The translations under genes were made by a program, and so were the position numbers. This document shows positions 11,321 through 21,480 of a DNA stretch of 64,000 nt, piece after piece. Position 1 is the stretch's first letter. The number at the start of each line of letters is the position of its first letter. The stretch covers positions 317,225-381,224 of the forward strand of contig LNAC01000860.1 in the NCBI GenBank assembly GCA_002007465.1, written 5' to 3'. Source of the DNA: Ailurus styani. Lineage: Eukaryota > Chordata > Mammalia > Carnivora > Ailuridae. A model generated the notes under the pieces. That model saw only the letters and a program-made list of their open reading frames with translations, ran no database searches and was not told where the DNA came from.

Positions 11321-11394
11321 CTTTAGATTGAATAGACCTAAGTCTGCTGGTCGGTTTTTGTGCCCTTCCCCGGCCTGCGCTCCCACACCCTCTG
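10435..11394. repeat. 120-bp composite tandem array, 8 units
   Basis: Exactly eight 120-bp periods. Each unit has 44 bp of strict alternating purine-pyrimidine (GC/AC, e.g. 10555-10598) and a 76-bp unique segment (CCCTTTAGATTGAATAGACC through CACACCCTCTG). By eye all eight unique segments are identical. Only the first unit's GC/AC block differs at its left edge. Because 120 is divisible by 3 and several frames lack stops, it produces spurious open frames of 321-409 codons on both strands, which are not genes. Confidence 0.97.
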
Positions 11395-11931
11395 GTGGCT
11401 GCGACGTGTACTGCAGCAAATGGGAGGACAGGAGTGGGGCGAGGGGCAGTTTTTCCTGCTCTCTGCCAGCTTGGCCTTCCTTAAGGACAGCCCCCCACTG
11501 GGCTCTGATGGCACCACTTCCCCCCCTTCTCTCTCCATGCAGTCCCAAGCATGGGAACAGCTTCCCCTGTGGTTAGCATCTGGTAGTCTCCCCTATTTCC
11601 TCGCTTTCTCCTTCCGCACCTATCAGATAATATTGGGCAACTCTCCTTTTGTGTATATATGAGTTAGGTATATTTTGCATATTATACAAATTGTGTCAGC
11701 ATGATTTCTTTCTTTCTTTCTTTCTTTCTTTAAATTTTGCAGCTTTCTTTACTGTTGTATTATCCTCTGTTGCAGACAAACTGACTCAAAGTGCCTTGTA
11801 ATCTGCAGGTTGGGTATGTGTGTGTGTGTGTGTGTTTGCTTGCCATCAAGGGAAATGTTTTATTTTCACTGCATAGAATTTGGAAATGTCTAAACAGCAA
11901 ACAGTATCTTAAGCAAAAGAAAAAAAGTTTT
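11395..11931. other. Unassigned sequence with two simple repeats
   Basis: It contains (TTTC)n at about 11707-11731 and a short (TG)n at about 11815-11834. No gene was recognised. Confidence 0.4.
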
Positions 11932-11950
11932 AAAACGTTAACAAAAGGAG

Positions 11951-12152
11951 GGCGCCTGGGTGGCTCAGTGGGTTAAAGCCTCTGCTTTCGGCTCAGGTCA
12001 TGATCTCAGGGTCCTGGGATCCAGGCCCACGTCGGGCTCTCTGCTCAGCAGGGAGCCTGCTTCCCCCTCTCTCTCTCTGACTGCCTCTCTGCCTCCTTGT
12101 GATCTCTCTCCCTCTGTGAAATAAATAAAATCTTTAAAAAAAAAATAAAAAT
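11951..12152 (+). mobile_element. Can-SINE, young, near-perfect TSD
   Basis: The head is GGCGCCTGGGTGGCTCAGTG and the tail is A-rich. A 19-bp exact target-site duplication, aaaacgttaacaaaaggag, lies at 11932-11950 and 12153-12171. This marks a recent insertion. Confidence 0.96.
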
Positions 12153-12171
12153 AAAACGTTAACAAAAGGAG

Positions 12172-12621
12172 AAAAAAATTGTAAACTTTAAACTGCTAAT
12201 TTATGTATTTAGGGTTAGTCTAATCAAAATATTATGAAGTTGGAATAGGGGATTGTTGCATAGGGTTTTTTTCCCCCAATTTTTTAAAGCCAAATTTATT
12301 CAGATACATATTAAATTACTTGTGCAGATGTCTAATGCAGGCTTGTGTGTATCAAAACGGCATACAAAAACGTTCATGCCATGGAAAAATGTTCTTGATT
12401 ATTTTAAGTGTTTGTATCCATGCCGAATTTCAGTAATCGTTAAAGTAACTGTGGATCTTTAACTTAAATCTTGAACTTAATATTTTCTAATTCTAGAGGG
12501 TCTGGTGATGTGAAAATAATATATTTGTAAGAATTACAGGAAATGACACTTTGTTGAAAAAATACTATCTGAAAACTATAATGCTAAATCCACTTGAATA
12601 AAAACAATCAAAATATCAATG
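12172..12621. other. Unassigned AT-rich sequence
   Basis: No gene or repeat was recognised. If the retrocopy at 12984-14489 had a 3' untranslated region it would continue into this stretch, but I see no poly-A tail or clear AATAAA on the minus strand that would mark its end. Confidence 0.3.
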
Positions 12622-12636
12622 AAATAACAGTGTCTA

Positions 12637-12830
12637 GGGGCGCCTGGGTGGCTCACTGGGTTAAAGCCTCTGCTTTCGGCTCAGGTCATGATCTCAGGGT
12701 CCTGGGATCAAGCCCCACATCGGGCTCCCTGCTCGGCGGGGAGCCTGCTTCCCTCTCTCTCTCTCTCTGCCTGCCTCTCTGCCTACTTATGATCTCTCTC
12801 CCTCTCTGTTTCAAATAAATAAATAAAATC

Positions 12831-12872
<42 letters not shown>
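12637..12872 (+). mobile_element. Can-SINE, young, 15-bp TSD
   Basis: The head GGGGCGCCTGGGTGGCTCAC is followed by a CT-rich middle and a long (AAAT)n tail. The exact duplication aaataacagtgtcta lies at 12622-12636 and 12873-12887. It inserted about 100 bp beyond the stop codon of the TANGO1/cTAGE-like ORF. Confidence 0.96.
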
Positions 12873-12878
<6 letters not shown>

Positions 12879-12983
12879 CAGTGTCTAAGCCGAGAAGAGA
12901 TAAATCAGAATTACTTTAAAGACAGAAACACATGCAGATGTTATGCTGTGGTTGTGGGAGTTCAGGACCGGGCTGTGGTGAGC

Positions 12984-14489
12984 TCAGTCAAACCCGCAGG
13001 TGTCCCTGGATGCCTGGGCCCTCATGGCCTGGCTCTTCTCCTTCCTGGGGGTGCTGATGATCCAGGGGGTTCCCTGCACTTCTGGGCCTCTCTCAGTGGC
13101 TGTGGAGGAGCAGGAGCAAAGGGGCCACGAAGACTGGAAGTTGGACTGCGCTTTGGCCAAAGTTTTCCTGTCGTGATCATTTTCTTTCCTTAGCTCCTTG
13201 AAGTTTCTCTCGGTTAGCACAGCTGCCACCCAGTTTTCTTGAGCTTTATTTGCATGGAAGAAGATCGCCTTTCCATAGTGCGAGATATTTTCCTGCAAAT
13301 CTCTGCCTGTGTCTTCGGCCATCTTCTTGTATGAGTTGCACATCTGATACATGGCCTCAATGTTTCTACCTGTGTAAGGAAGATTCCTCTCAATGTCTGA
13401 GCACTGTGCTTTCTTCTCAAATGATATTCTTTCAAGGTGCCTGGTGTATTCTTGGTATAATTTAGGCAGAATTCGAAGCTTCTGTTTCAGCTGCTGAATC
13501 TTACCTTCAAGCTGTGGATTTTCACCCCACAGAGAGGCTTCCTTGGCTTGAAGATCTTTTATTTGTCCCATAAGCTCTTCATTCATTTGCTTTTCTTCCA
13601 ACAGTTGTCTGGCTAGTTCCCGCTTTTTCTCTTCGGCACTTTGAAGGGACACATTGGAATCCACATCATCAGTGACGCCCTTCAGATCACCCTCTGACCC
13701 ATGGATCGGGTGATTGCCATTTTCTGCTTCCCTCTTTTGCTCAGCTTCACAGTTGACATGACCCAAATGATCTCCAAGGAGATTAGGCCAGGGGATGGTC
13801 TTCAGAAGGTTTTCACCCACTGGTATTAACTGGCTGACTTTATCTTTCAGGGCCTGCTGTAATCTTGCATTCGACTGCTCTAGCCTTTCTTTCTCCTGCT
13901 CCATTTCTTGGAGTGTCTGCTTCCATCTCCCAATTTCTTGGGCAAGCAGTTCTGGACTCTGTAGAACGTGAGGGTTTCCGTTCAAATCATCCATTATTTT
14001 CTTCCAAAGTTGTTTTCCATTCTTCTCTGATGCTTTGAAGATGGGTCTGTCACCGGTCACTTGAGAAAGTTTAGAAGGCTGGCCCTTCTGTGACTTTTTC
14101 AGAAAGTCAACAGTGTTCTGAAGAGACAGCCTGCAGTGATTTGTATTTATTGCTGAGAAGTGCAAGGTGTGTAATGTGGGAAGACTGGCCTCCACCCCGG
14201 GCAGCCCACCATCAGCTTGTGCCATCAGTCCCATAGTCTTACTACCTTTTCCACAGACTTCAGTGTGGGCAAAACGCCTTTCACCTAACACCTTCTTAAA
14301 CACGCTTCTTAAAATGTGTCGTTTCTTCACTGTCAAAAGCAGCATCGCAGTATATACCAGGATCTCCCAGAGAAACTCATGGAGACCTGAAATGTGTCTC
14401 CACCTTTCAGAAATCACCAGCAGAGCAGCCCTCAGGTGCTCTAGGACCAAATGGAAAGTGAATCTGAGGGCAGGCAGCAGGCCATCCAT
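12984..14489 (-). CDS. TANGO1/cTAGE5-family-like protein, intronless (probable retrocopy, 501 aa)
   Basis: TANGO1 (MIA3) and cTAGE5 (MIA2) are ER-exit-site membrane proteins that help load bulky cargo such as collagen into COPII carriers. Seen here: an uninterrupted 501-codon frame. The N-terminal region has a hydrophobic segment at about residues 36-54, preceded by LVLEHLRA, which resembles the family's LVLEELGR region. Residues 66-150 show no clear match. Long coiled coils span about 182-222 and 284-400. The best family block is residues 412-439 (HANKAQENWVAAVLTERN then KELRKEND), close to the conserved coiled-coil end of TANGO1/cTAGE5. LLK..PW..LLGD at about 228-240 also matches. The start ATG has G at -3 and G at +4. 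The frame ends where the family's proline-rich Sec23-binding domain should begin; residues after about 452 match only in another frame. The family's genes are multi-exon, so a single uninterrupted frame implies retroposition, though no poly-A tail is visible. Expression is unknown. It may be a functional retrogene or a pseudogene. Confidence 0.6.
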   Translation of the reverse strand: MDGLLPALRFTFHLVLEHLRAALLVISERWRHISGLHEFLWEILVYTAMLLLTVKKRHILRSVFKKVLGERRFAHTEVCGKGSKTMGLMAQADGGLPGVEASLPTLHTLHFSAINTNHCRLSLQNTVDFLKKSQKGQPSKLSQVTGDRPIFKASEKNGKQLWKKIMDDLNGNPHVLQSPELLAQEIGRWKQTLQEMEQEKERLEQSNARLQQALKDKVSQLIPVGENLLKTIPWPNLLGDHLGHVNCEAEQKREAENGNHPIHGSEGDLKGVTDDVDSNVSLQSAEEKKRELARQLLEEKQMNEELMGQIKDLQAKEASLWGENPQLEGKIQQLKQKLRILPKLYQEYTRHLERISFEKKAQCSDIERNLPYTGRNIEAMYQMCNSYKKMAEDTGRDLQENISHYGKAIFFHANKAQENWVAAVLTERNFKELRKENDHDRKTLAKAQSNFQSSWPLCSCSSTATERGPEVQGTPWIISTPRKEKSQAMRAQASRDTCGFD

Positions 14490-15585
14490 GGCTGTGTAGG
14501 GCTCTCCAGTTCTGTCTCCAAGGGTCAGTGCTCTGTGGGTCTCAACTGATGGCTCAGAACCTTGGGGGGTGCTAGGCTCTAAGGTAAACAGATGCCTGAC
14601 AACCAGAGCAGATCAGTTGGGCTGGGGAGTGGGGAGCCCAGCCAGCTTCTAGAAGACAGTTTCCCCCTAACTTTGCCCTGAAATAGAAAGTGATCTCACT
14701 TCTACAGGCATGGGGGGAGGTGGAAAAGACTTATTGTAGCCAGGTGCCCAGCCACTCGAGGCCCACCTGGCCTGACAGGAAACCTAAGGACTCAAAGTAG
14801 GGCCAGGCCTTGACCCTTTCTCTCAGGGAAGAGTGGTAGGCCCCCATCTTCGAGTGAGGCTCATTCTCCTGATTTAAAGCTTCCTTCTGCTGCAGAGAAG
14901 CCTGGCACTACCCACAAAGGTCCCAGGGATCTGTCTCCTCTGAGGTTCCCTCTCCTTTGTGTGAGGCCACTCTGGGCAGGCAGGTGCCTAGGAGTGAAAG
15001 GGTCTCCCCAAAGGTATTAATTAAAACACCTGGATTCTAATTCTAGTAAGTCAGAAGAAATCAGCCGGAGCTGGCAGAGTCTTATAATTTCGTGAATATT
15101 CTGCAGAGCCAGCATGTCCTCATTCAATCCAAGTATTCTTGAAAGGAATTAACTCTGCTCTAGGGGTGACCACAGTGGTCCATATGGTTCTCCATCTTTA
15201 GCCCACAGCCCCCAAGATGGTCCCCAGGAGGGTCTCTGGTCCACAAAGTCATCTTTGGAAGTGGGCCCCTGGGGAGGGGGCAGGTCCTTTTGGGGCTCAG
15301 TTTGCCACCTTTCATTTCATTAAACCTTGTCTCACTCCCTTGGCATCTCTCTGGCAGAACCAGCTCAGAGCCTCCTTGTCCATCTGATGGGGCTCCATCG
15401 TAAGCAACTTGTCCTTAGGCCCTTTACCTGAGAGAGAAACAAGAGAACTGTCAGCTGAAGCCAGGTTGCGGGTCCTGAAGGCTGCCAACGTTCAGACCAC
15501 AGGCGTCCATGGGAGGAGAGGACAGAGGCTCTGGTCCCACTAGTGGTGTGGGGAGGAGACAACCAAATGCCCAAAGAAAGAGCTG
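14490..15585. other. Unassigned GC-richer unique sequence
   Basis: This lies upstream (on the minus strand) of the TANGO1/cTAGE-like ORF and could hold its 5' untranslated region or promoter, but no CpG island, TATA box or exon could be supported. No repeat was recognised. Confidence 0.3.
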
Positions 15586-15589
15586 TTTC

Positions 15590-15860
15590 TTTACTTCTTT
15601 TCATTAGACGATTTCTTAAGAGCAGTTTCAGATTTACAGGACAATTGAGCAAAAACTGTAGAGAGTACACACGTTGCACTAAAATTTCTCTGAAACTCAA
15701 CCTGTGTCATATTGGTGTGAAACCCAGCAATTGAATACCCCCAACCTTTTTAAAGATACAATTCATATATCACACAATTCATCTATTTTAAGTGTATAAT
15801 TCCATGAATTTCAGCATAAAGAATTACACAACCATCACAATGAGTTTTTTTTTAACACTT
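15590..15860 (-). mobile_element. Ancient L1 fragment, antisense
   Basis: The plus strand carries AGAGCAGTTTCAGATTTACA and GATACAATTCATATATCACA, then AGTGTATAATTCCATGAATT, which correspond to antisense L1M 3' text. The copy is degenerate, with no frame. A poly-A run follows at about 15871-15885. Confidence 0.65.
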
Positions 15861-15885
15861 CCATTACTGTAAAAAAAAAAAAAAA

Positions 15886-17660
15886 GACCTTGCGAAGTCT
15901 GTCATTTCTATCCCCCTTGTCCCATTAGGCTGCCAGAAGGAAATCTAAAATTTTCTGGGCTTGACAAATACCCTTAGGGCAAACCTTTCATCCCGGTTTA
16001 TGTACTCACCTGTATAAGTAGTTTCTCTGCCACATTCTTCCCTGTCTTTATAGCTCTCTCATGTTTTAAAGATTTAAAAAAAAAAAAACCCAAAAACCTT
16101 TTCAGGCTCTTTCACGTGTTTGCCAGTGGAGCATGTGATTGAGTGCTCAGGTTCACAGAAAGTCCCCCTCCGGTGCCTTCTTTGCCCCACAGCTTGGATT
16201 TGAGATTTAGGATTAGTCTCCCAAGGGAATGAGCTTCACTGAGCAGGCTGGGTAAACGAACGGACCTGGTGTTTGCCATGGGGTCGTGACACTCAGTTCT
16301 GCTGCTTTTGTATGTGAAGCCACCTTCGCTGGAAATGCCTTCCAGTTTGCCGATGAGATCAGATTCTTTGTGGCCCACAGCAGTCTCGTGGAGATTTCTC
16401 CTCTGACTGGTATAATTGCTGAAGATGCTTGCCGGTCATTCCCCAAAGAAAGAGGTTCGATGGTTGTTTTAGAAACAGGATGTTGGGTTTGTGTCTTCTG
16501 ATAAGCTGACTCTTCCAAACTTAGGAATATTTACTCTGTTTCCCAAATAAATTGCATCCATATCAGTTCTCCAACAAAATTAAAATACAGGAGTATAGGT
16601 TCAAAGATCTTTGTGTTTGAAAGACCTCTTAAGACAACAGACACACACACATGCATGCTATAATTTAACTCATAGAGGTCCTCTTCCTATCTCATTGTCC
16701 TGGGTAATAATCATAACATCTGGACGTTGTGTCTTCATTGGTTAGTTTTATATATACCGTTTTTCTTGGAGGTAAGCAAGTGGGGTTTGTCTCTTTTTCA
16801 CTGCTGATTCCCCTCAGAGCCTAACACAGAGCCTGTACAACTTTTGTAAGATTCATGTTTCAAAAAGGAACCATATCCAGGAATTCAGACCACAGATTTG
16901 GAACAAAGCATATGAGTTCCAGAGAAGTAGACATTTTAGAAGAAAATTTCCCCTCTAACCCTAGATGCATTGAAACCATCCCTTTTTCCAAGGTCTTAGA
17001 GAAAAAGAAAGCCCTGAGTGTATACCACTGCAAATGAGCAGGAGACAGCATGCACTTAACGTGTTCAAAGTGACCACCTCTGTTTGAGAGCTAGCCAGGA
17101 AATCTCGGGAGCAGCAGATTTGCCTTACGAAAACTATGGGATTGTGGGAAAAATAGCAAAATGGGGGTCATGAAAATCCTGAGAATGACCAGATGGTAGG
17201 ACAGATCTGGGTTCAGATCTCTGCTGTGCCCCTGTGGACTCGTCGTTTCTTCTCTAGCCTTTCTTTCCTCCTTTGTGGGATGGATGTCTTAGATTTATTG
17301 TACGATGATGGGGCACTTCTCATCAGGCCTAACATGTGGCACAAGTTCCATATATGTTGGGTTTTGCCCATTTCTTTTCCACGATTCGAAAAATAGCCAG
17401 GAGAATACTTCCCTGGTTGTTTTAAGGATTAAAAAAAAACACATATAAAATATCTTCTTAAGCTATTTTACTGTAAGTTGATGTGGCTTGTAAGACCAAA
17501 CTAGATTGGGGGAAAAGAATCTTCAACTAAAAGGGGCTTGTTGTCTGTGTGTAAGCACAGCCATATGGAAGAAATAGGGGCCAGAATCAAATCAGAAGAA
17601 AAAGGTGGGAGGGATTCATTTACACACAGTCTGTATAGACTTACTGAAAGTAAACTTCTA
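15886..17660. other. Unassigned mostly unique sequence
   Basis: No gene or repeat family was assigned. Open frames are at most 101 codons and overlap each other on opposite strands without domain features. A short (AC)n lies at about 16641-16650. Confidence 0.3.
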
Positions 17661-17663
17661 AGA

Positions 17664-17837
17664 CAGTTTCTCAAACTCGACTTTACATCATGGAAGGCCT
17701 TGTTAAAACACAGATTGTTGTCAACTTGCCATTTCTGATTCTACAGTTTGGGGTGGGTCCTAGGAATTTTCATTTCAAATAAGATGAGATAGTGATATTC
17801 TAATGCTAGTGCGAGGACTACACTTTGAGAACTATTG
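17664..17837 (+). mobile_element. MER5A-like hAT DNA transposon (nearly full length)
   Basis: It starts CAGTTTCTCAAACT and ends ACTTTGAGAACTATTG, recognisable as inverted termini. Internal landmarks GGCCTTGTTAAAACACAGATT and TTTGGGGTGGGTCCTAGGAA match the non-autonomous MER5A family. It encodes no protein. Confidence 0.85.
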
Positions 17838-17847
17838 CCCCTGGAGG

Positions 17848-17940
17848 CGATTCTCAGATTCTCAACCTTGGTCGTACCTTGAGATCACCTGGGAGGCTTT
17901 ATAAAATACTGATGCCTGGGCTCAACCCAAGCCCGAGTTT
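17848..17940 (+). mobile_element. Second MER5-like fragment
   Basis: TTCTCAACCTTGG, TGAGATCACCTGGGAGGC and AATACTGATGCCTGGGC match the left half of MER5-type elements. It lies about 10 bp after the MER5A copy in the same orientation. Confidence 0.7.
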
Positions 17941-18640
17941 GAGAAGTTTGCATTTGTTTTCATGCAAGTCTATCTGTTTTTGGACTTTGGAAATGTGGGT
18001 AGAAAAAGAGTTAATGTGGAGAAAGAAGACACCAGACAGGAGAAAAAGGGAACAGAAAAGACCCTGGGGTTTGGAACAGCACAGAAGGGTGAATAAAAAT
18101 TGAAGCTCTGGGAACATGTTTCTCACCAGCTGCCTGCTGGTCCCTCTGAAACCCAGTCTGGAAAGGCCAAAGGCCATATCCAGTGGCCTGCACTGCCACC
18201 TGCAGGTAAGATCCGGAATCACCGCCTGGATTTTATCCCGAGCTTTGGAGAAAGCAAGAGGTCACCAGGATATGCCTGTGCTCCCATCAGGTTGCCCTGA
18301 AGCTGGGCCAGCAGTTAACTATTCTGTTCCTTGCATTTCAGACTGGCTGGCTTTTAAAGGATCATTCTTCATGAGTTTTAAAAAGTACTTTTCCCCCTAT
18401 GTTTTTACATCTCTGAAGTCTGAATATGTCTTGGAATTCATTACCAGTTTAATCCACAGACGGTTTTCCCCTTCGTGATCCACAAAGGAGCATCTTACAA
18501 CTGATATCATCTTATACTTGGAAAAATATGGCAATATTTAGTTTGGACACTCAACGAGGTGTGGCCTGATGGACAAGGCATGACTTTTGGAATGTGGAAA
18601 ATGTACTGTCCCCTTGAATCTCTAATACACTTTCTTTCTT
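17941..18640. other. Unassigned sequence
   Basis: No gene or repeat was recognised. A 120-codon open frame at 18116-18478 has no recognisable domain. Confidence 0.3.
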
Positions 18641-18649
18641 ATATTCTGG

Positions 18650-18822
18650 ATCTCCGTTACTTACTAGTTATTTGATTTTTGTCAAGTTAATTAACTGAGT
18701 CTCTATTTCTGCATCTTATGTATCTTATACAGTTTTGACAGAGTTAAGGGACATTATATATAAAGTCCTTGAATGGTTCCTACAGGGCACATTAAAGCAC
18801 TCAGTAAATAACTATTATCACG
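18650..18822 (+). mobile_element. MIR-type SINE relic
   Basis: The core-SINE layout can be followed: CCGTTACTTACTAGTTATTTG, GTCAAGTTAATTAACTGAGTC (matching the CAAGTTACTTAACCTCT core) and a 3' part ending GCACTCAGTAAATAACTATTA. It is strongly diverged. Confidence 0.75.
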
Positions 18823-18829
18823 TCCAAAT

Positions 18830-19745
18830 TAAAGTCTTAAAAACTGATAGCTGCTCTACTAATACCCGAGGGAAAAGCATCCGGACAAAAACACTCTTCA
18901 TTCTAGAATGTGCTATTGAATCCCAAATGCAATCTGTGTGGTTTAATCCTTGGAATTTATGAGGACCTGCTGCTGTGCGGCTTGCTTTATGTTGATAACA
19001 AAGGCACGAGAATTCGGATGGAGGCTGTGGGGACAGTTATTTTAAATGCACCAGTTATTTTAAATATTTGGATGTTTAAAGTCTTAAGCAGGAGCCAGCT
19101 CTCTTTGCCCACTATAATTCAAAACCTCCTGTCACCAAACCGTGTTTTCCTTTGTGCCCTTAAAACTAGCCAGCTCGACTTCTGCTTTATTTTGATAAAC
19201 CTGGAAGTGCAGAGCCCGGCCTTTTAAGTGAAGCTTTTCCAAGGCTTAAAGCAGCTGAACCTAAATGAAACCAAAAATGACAATGAAAACAGGTAATGCT
19301 ATCTATTGCTGCCTGCTGGATGTCTTCTGTAGCTCTCCCTAGCAATCACAGGATAAAATAAAGCCCTGTGTTGAAGCGCAGGGCATAAGCAGCTGGGTCT
19401 TGAAGCCTCAGTTAGCTCTGCAGGGAGGCGGCTCTGAGGAGGACCCCAATCGGGATAAAGCTTATACAGATGTCCTGGAGCAGGCTTTCATGTTTGCCAA
19501 GTGGCTGCCCCTTCAGCTCCCTAATATCCCTTCTCTCTCAAATGATATGACATTGTACAGTCCAAGTTCTTAACACAAGTCCCGAGGAGAGGGAAGCAGC
19601 CATAAAAGGGGAAGAAATCAAAGCTTTTCATGGTGGCTGCACTGTGCTTTCCCTTCCTGGTAACACCATTGCATTTCTGGGGGTGTGATGGGAGAAGGAG
19701 CTGAAGGGGGAAACATGGAGCTTTTTTGGTTGTTTGTTTTGTTTT
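18830..19745. other. Repeat-free stretch of unknown function
   Basis: About 0.9 kb contains no recognisable interspersed repeat in an otherwise repeat-rich window. Several AT-rich motifs such as TTATTTTAAAT occur twice (about 19038-19064). No splice-supported exon was identified. It could be a conserved noncoding element or simply unique DNA. Confidence 0.3.
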
Positions 19746-19750
19746 GTTTG

Positions 19751-19940
19751 TAAGATTTATTTATTTATTTTAGAGAGGCAGAGAGAGAGTGAGTGGGGGG
19801 AGGGGCGGGGAGAGAACCTCAAGCAGACTCCCGGTTGCGTGTGAATCCTGACATGGGACTCGATCCCAAGACCCTGACATCATGACCCGAGCTAAAACCA
19901 AGAGCCAGACACTTAAACGACTGAGCCACGCGGGAGCCCC
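19751..19940 (-). mobile_element. Older Can-SINE, minus strand
   Basis: Reads GTAAGATTTATTTATTTATT, CAAGCAGACTCCCGG, GACATGGGACTCGATCCCAA and CTGAGCCACGCGGGAGCCCC. The AGCAGACTCC variant marks an older subfamily than the GCAGGCTCC copies. Confidence 0.88.
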
Positions 19941-20319
19941 TAGATGGGAATCTTGAAATACTCCTCCTGCCCGGGGTCCTCCTCCCTCGGTCTCTCTGTC
20001 CCTCTTCCTGGCCACTGTTCAATTTTATATTCGCATCTCTCCTACATAGGTCATAGCTCAGTTGATACCTTGGGGTCCCAAATGGATTAAGAATCTTGCA
20101 GGTATGTGATAAAGTCATGGTTTGAATCCAGGTTGATGTGACATCCACCTGTGGGTTTGTGGGTTTTGTTTTTGTTTTTGTCTTAAGAGTGCCCTGCCTC
20201 CCCACATTCTCCCTCTCAAGTGGGAACCCCACCTGCATCCATATCCGCCCTCCCAGTAGGCATTTTTGCAGATAGAGTAAGTGTTTGTAGTACTCATATA
20301 TTAAGTCTGTTAACATCTG
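19941..20319. other. Unassigned sequence
   Basis: No gene or repeat was recognised. The minus-strand 165-codon frame at 19819-20316 partly covers the SINE and is spurious. Confidence 0.3.
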
Positions 20320-20440
20320 CTCATTTTTTTATGCCCCAGAACAGCCTGTGGAGAGAAAACCATTGGGTCCATTTATAAATGAGAAGCTAGACCCCAAAGA
20401 AAGGAAGTAACTGGTCCAAGGTTAGAGATAGCCTGTACAG
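20320..20440 (-). mobile_element. MIR-type SINE relic, antisense
   Basis: The plus strand reads ATTTATAAATGAGAAGCTAG and AAGGAAGTAACTGGTCCAAGG, the antisense MIR core (GATGAGGAAAC ... AAGTAACTTGCCCAAGG). Confidence 0.65.
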
Positions 20441-21245
20441 ATTTGACAATGACAAACCTCCTGTGTTGCCAATAAGGCACAAAATCCTCATTTTTATGCC
20501 TTAAAAATGAATATGTGCATTTTCTAGGAATAACATATTTTGGTGGCCAAAATGACCCATGTTTTGAGGTTTCCTTTGATTCCATAATAAACAAGGATGG
20601 TTTGGTGAGTGGGGACAGATGGTGACAATTATTTATTGAGCGCTGGAGTCTCTTTTCACCTACTTTTATGCATGTTTGTGAGCAATTTAATTACCTCTCT
20701 CTGAAAGTTTCCTTCATCTGTATAAAAAGTTATAAAAACCTTAATTAAGCACTCGGTGAGCTTTCGAGGGGACATCTGACAGCTCTCTGAGGTCTTGTGT
20801 AACTCTATCATCCCACCTGCTATGATAATGAAATCGTAGAAACAGCAGGAAATATATTAATATACTACCTTGGCCACGGCGGCCATATCATCGGAAGGGG
20901 GAAAGTAGGTAGGTGAGGGTAGTGTGGCTGTAGGTGTTTATGACAGGGGCAAGTCACGTACTCGCACTGGTGGAAATGCAGACACGTGCGAAGTGAAATT
21001 GCCTAGGTGACCTCCTACTACCATGTGCTTCAGCAGAGAGGCCCACGGTGCTGTGGGAAGGGCTGGAAGGAGGCTCAGCGGTCGGAGGTCTCGCATGGAA
21101 CTTCAGGGCCACCTCTCACCGGGATCAAGATGTGGGACACGCCACCTTCTGCACCTCTTTCTGCTCATGGATGAAACCAGGCTGATGGTTCCAACCTTGC
21201 AGGTCAGTTGTGAAGGTGAAGTGAGTTAATACTGGAGCAAGCTAG
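20441..21245. other. Repeat-poor unassigned sequence
   Basis: No gene or repeat was recognised over about 0.8 kb. An AT-rich portion (about 20700-20880) contains TTAATTAAGC and ATATTAATATAC. Confidence 0.3.
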
Positions 21246-21249
21246 AGCA

Positions 21250-21390
21250 GATATTCTTCTGTACAATCCCATGTATCACCCCTACTACAGAGAGGAAGAA
21301 ATAGAGGCCCAGAGAGAGGGAGGGGTCCCTGCAGGAGGCCACACGACCTCTAAGGACTGGAGGCAAAATTAGAATCTGCATGTGGATGGC
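21250..21390 (-). mobile_element. MIR-type SINE relic, antisense
   Basis: Reads ACAGAGAGGAAGAAATAGAGGC, CCAGAGAGAGGGAGGGG and CCACACGACC, which follow the antisense MIR order. Weakly conserved. Confidence 0.5.
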
Positions 21391-21480
21391 CTGATGTTCA
21401 TATGCTTTCCTTTGCTCCATTCCTGTTTAAAATGCCCCATCAATCATTTGATGCTCTTTGCTCTCCTGGAACATTCCTTT

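Noticed and set aside
10435..11394. CRISPR-like repeat-spacer array
   Set aside because: The units are contiguous 120-bp copies with no variable spacers, in mammalian nuclear DNA. It is a minisatellite.
10319..11576. Three open frames of 321-409 codons over the tandem array, apparently large repeat proteins
   Set aside because: All derive from the 120-bp period being a multiple of three. They occur on both strands and in several frames, with (TH)n or (CV)n low-complexity content.
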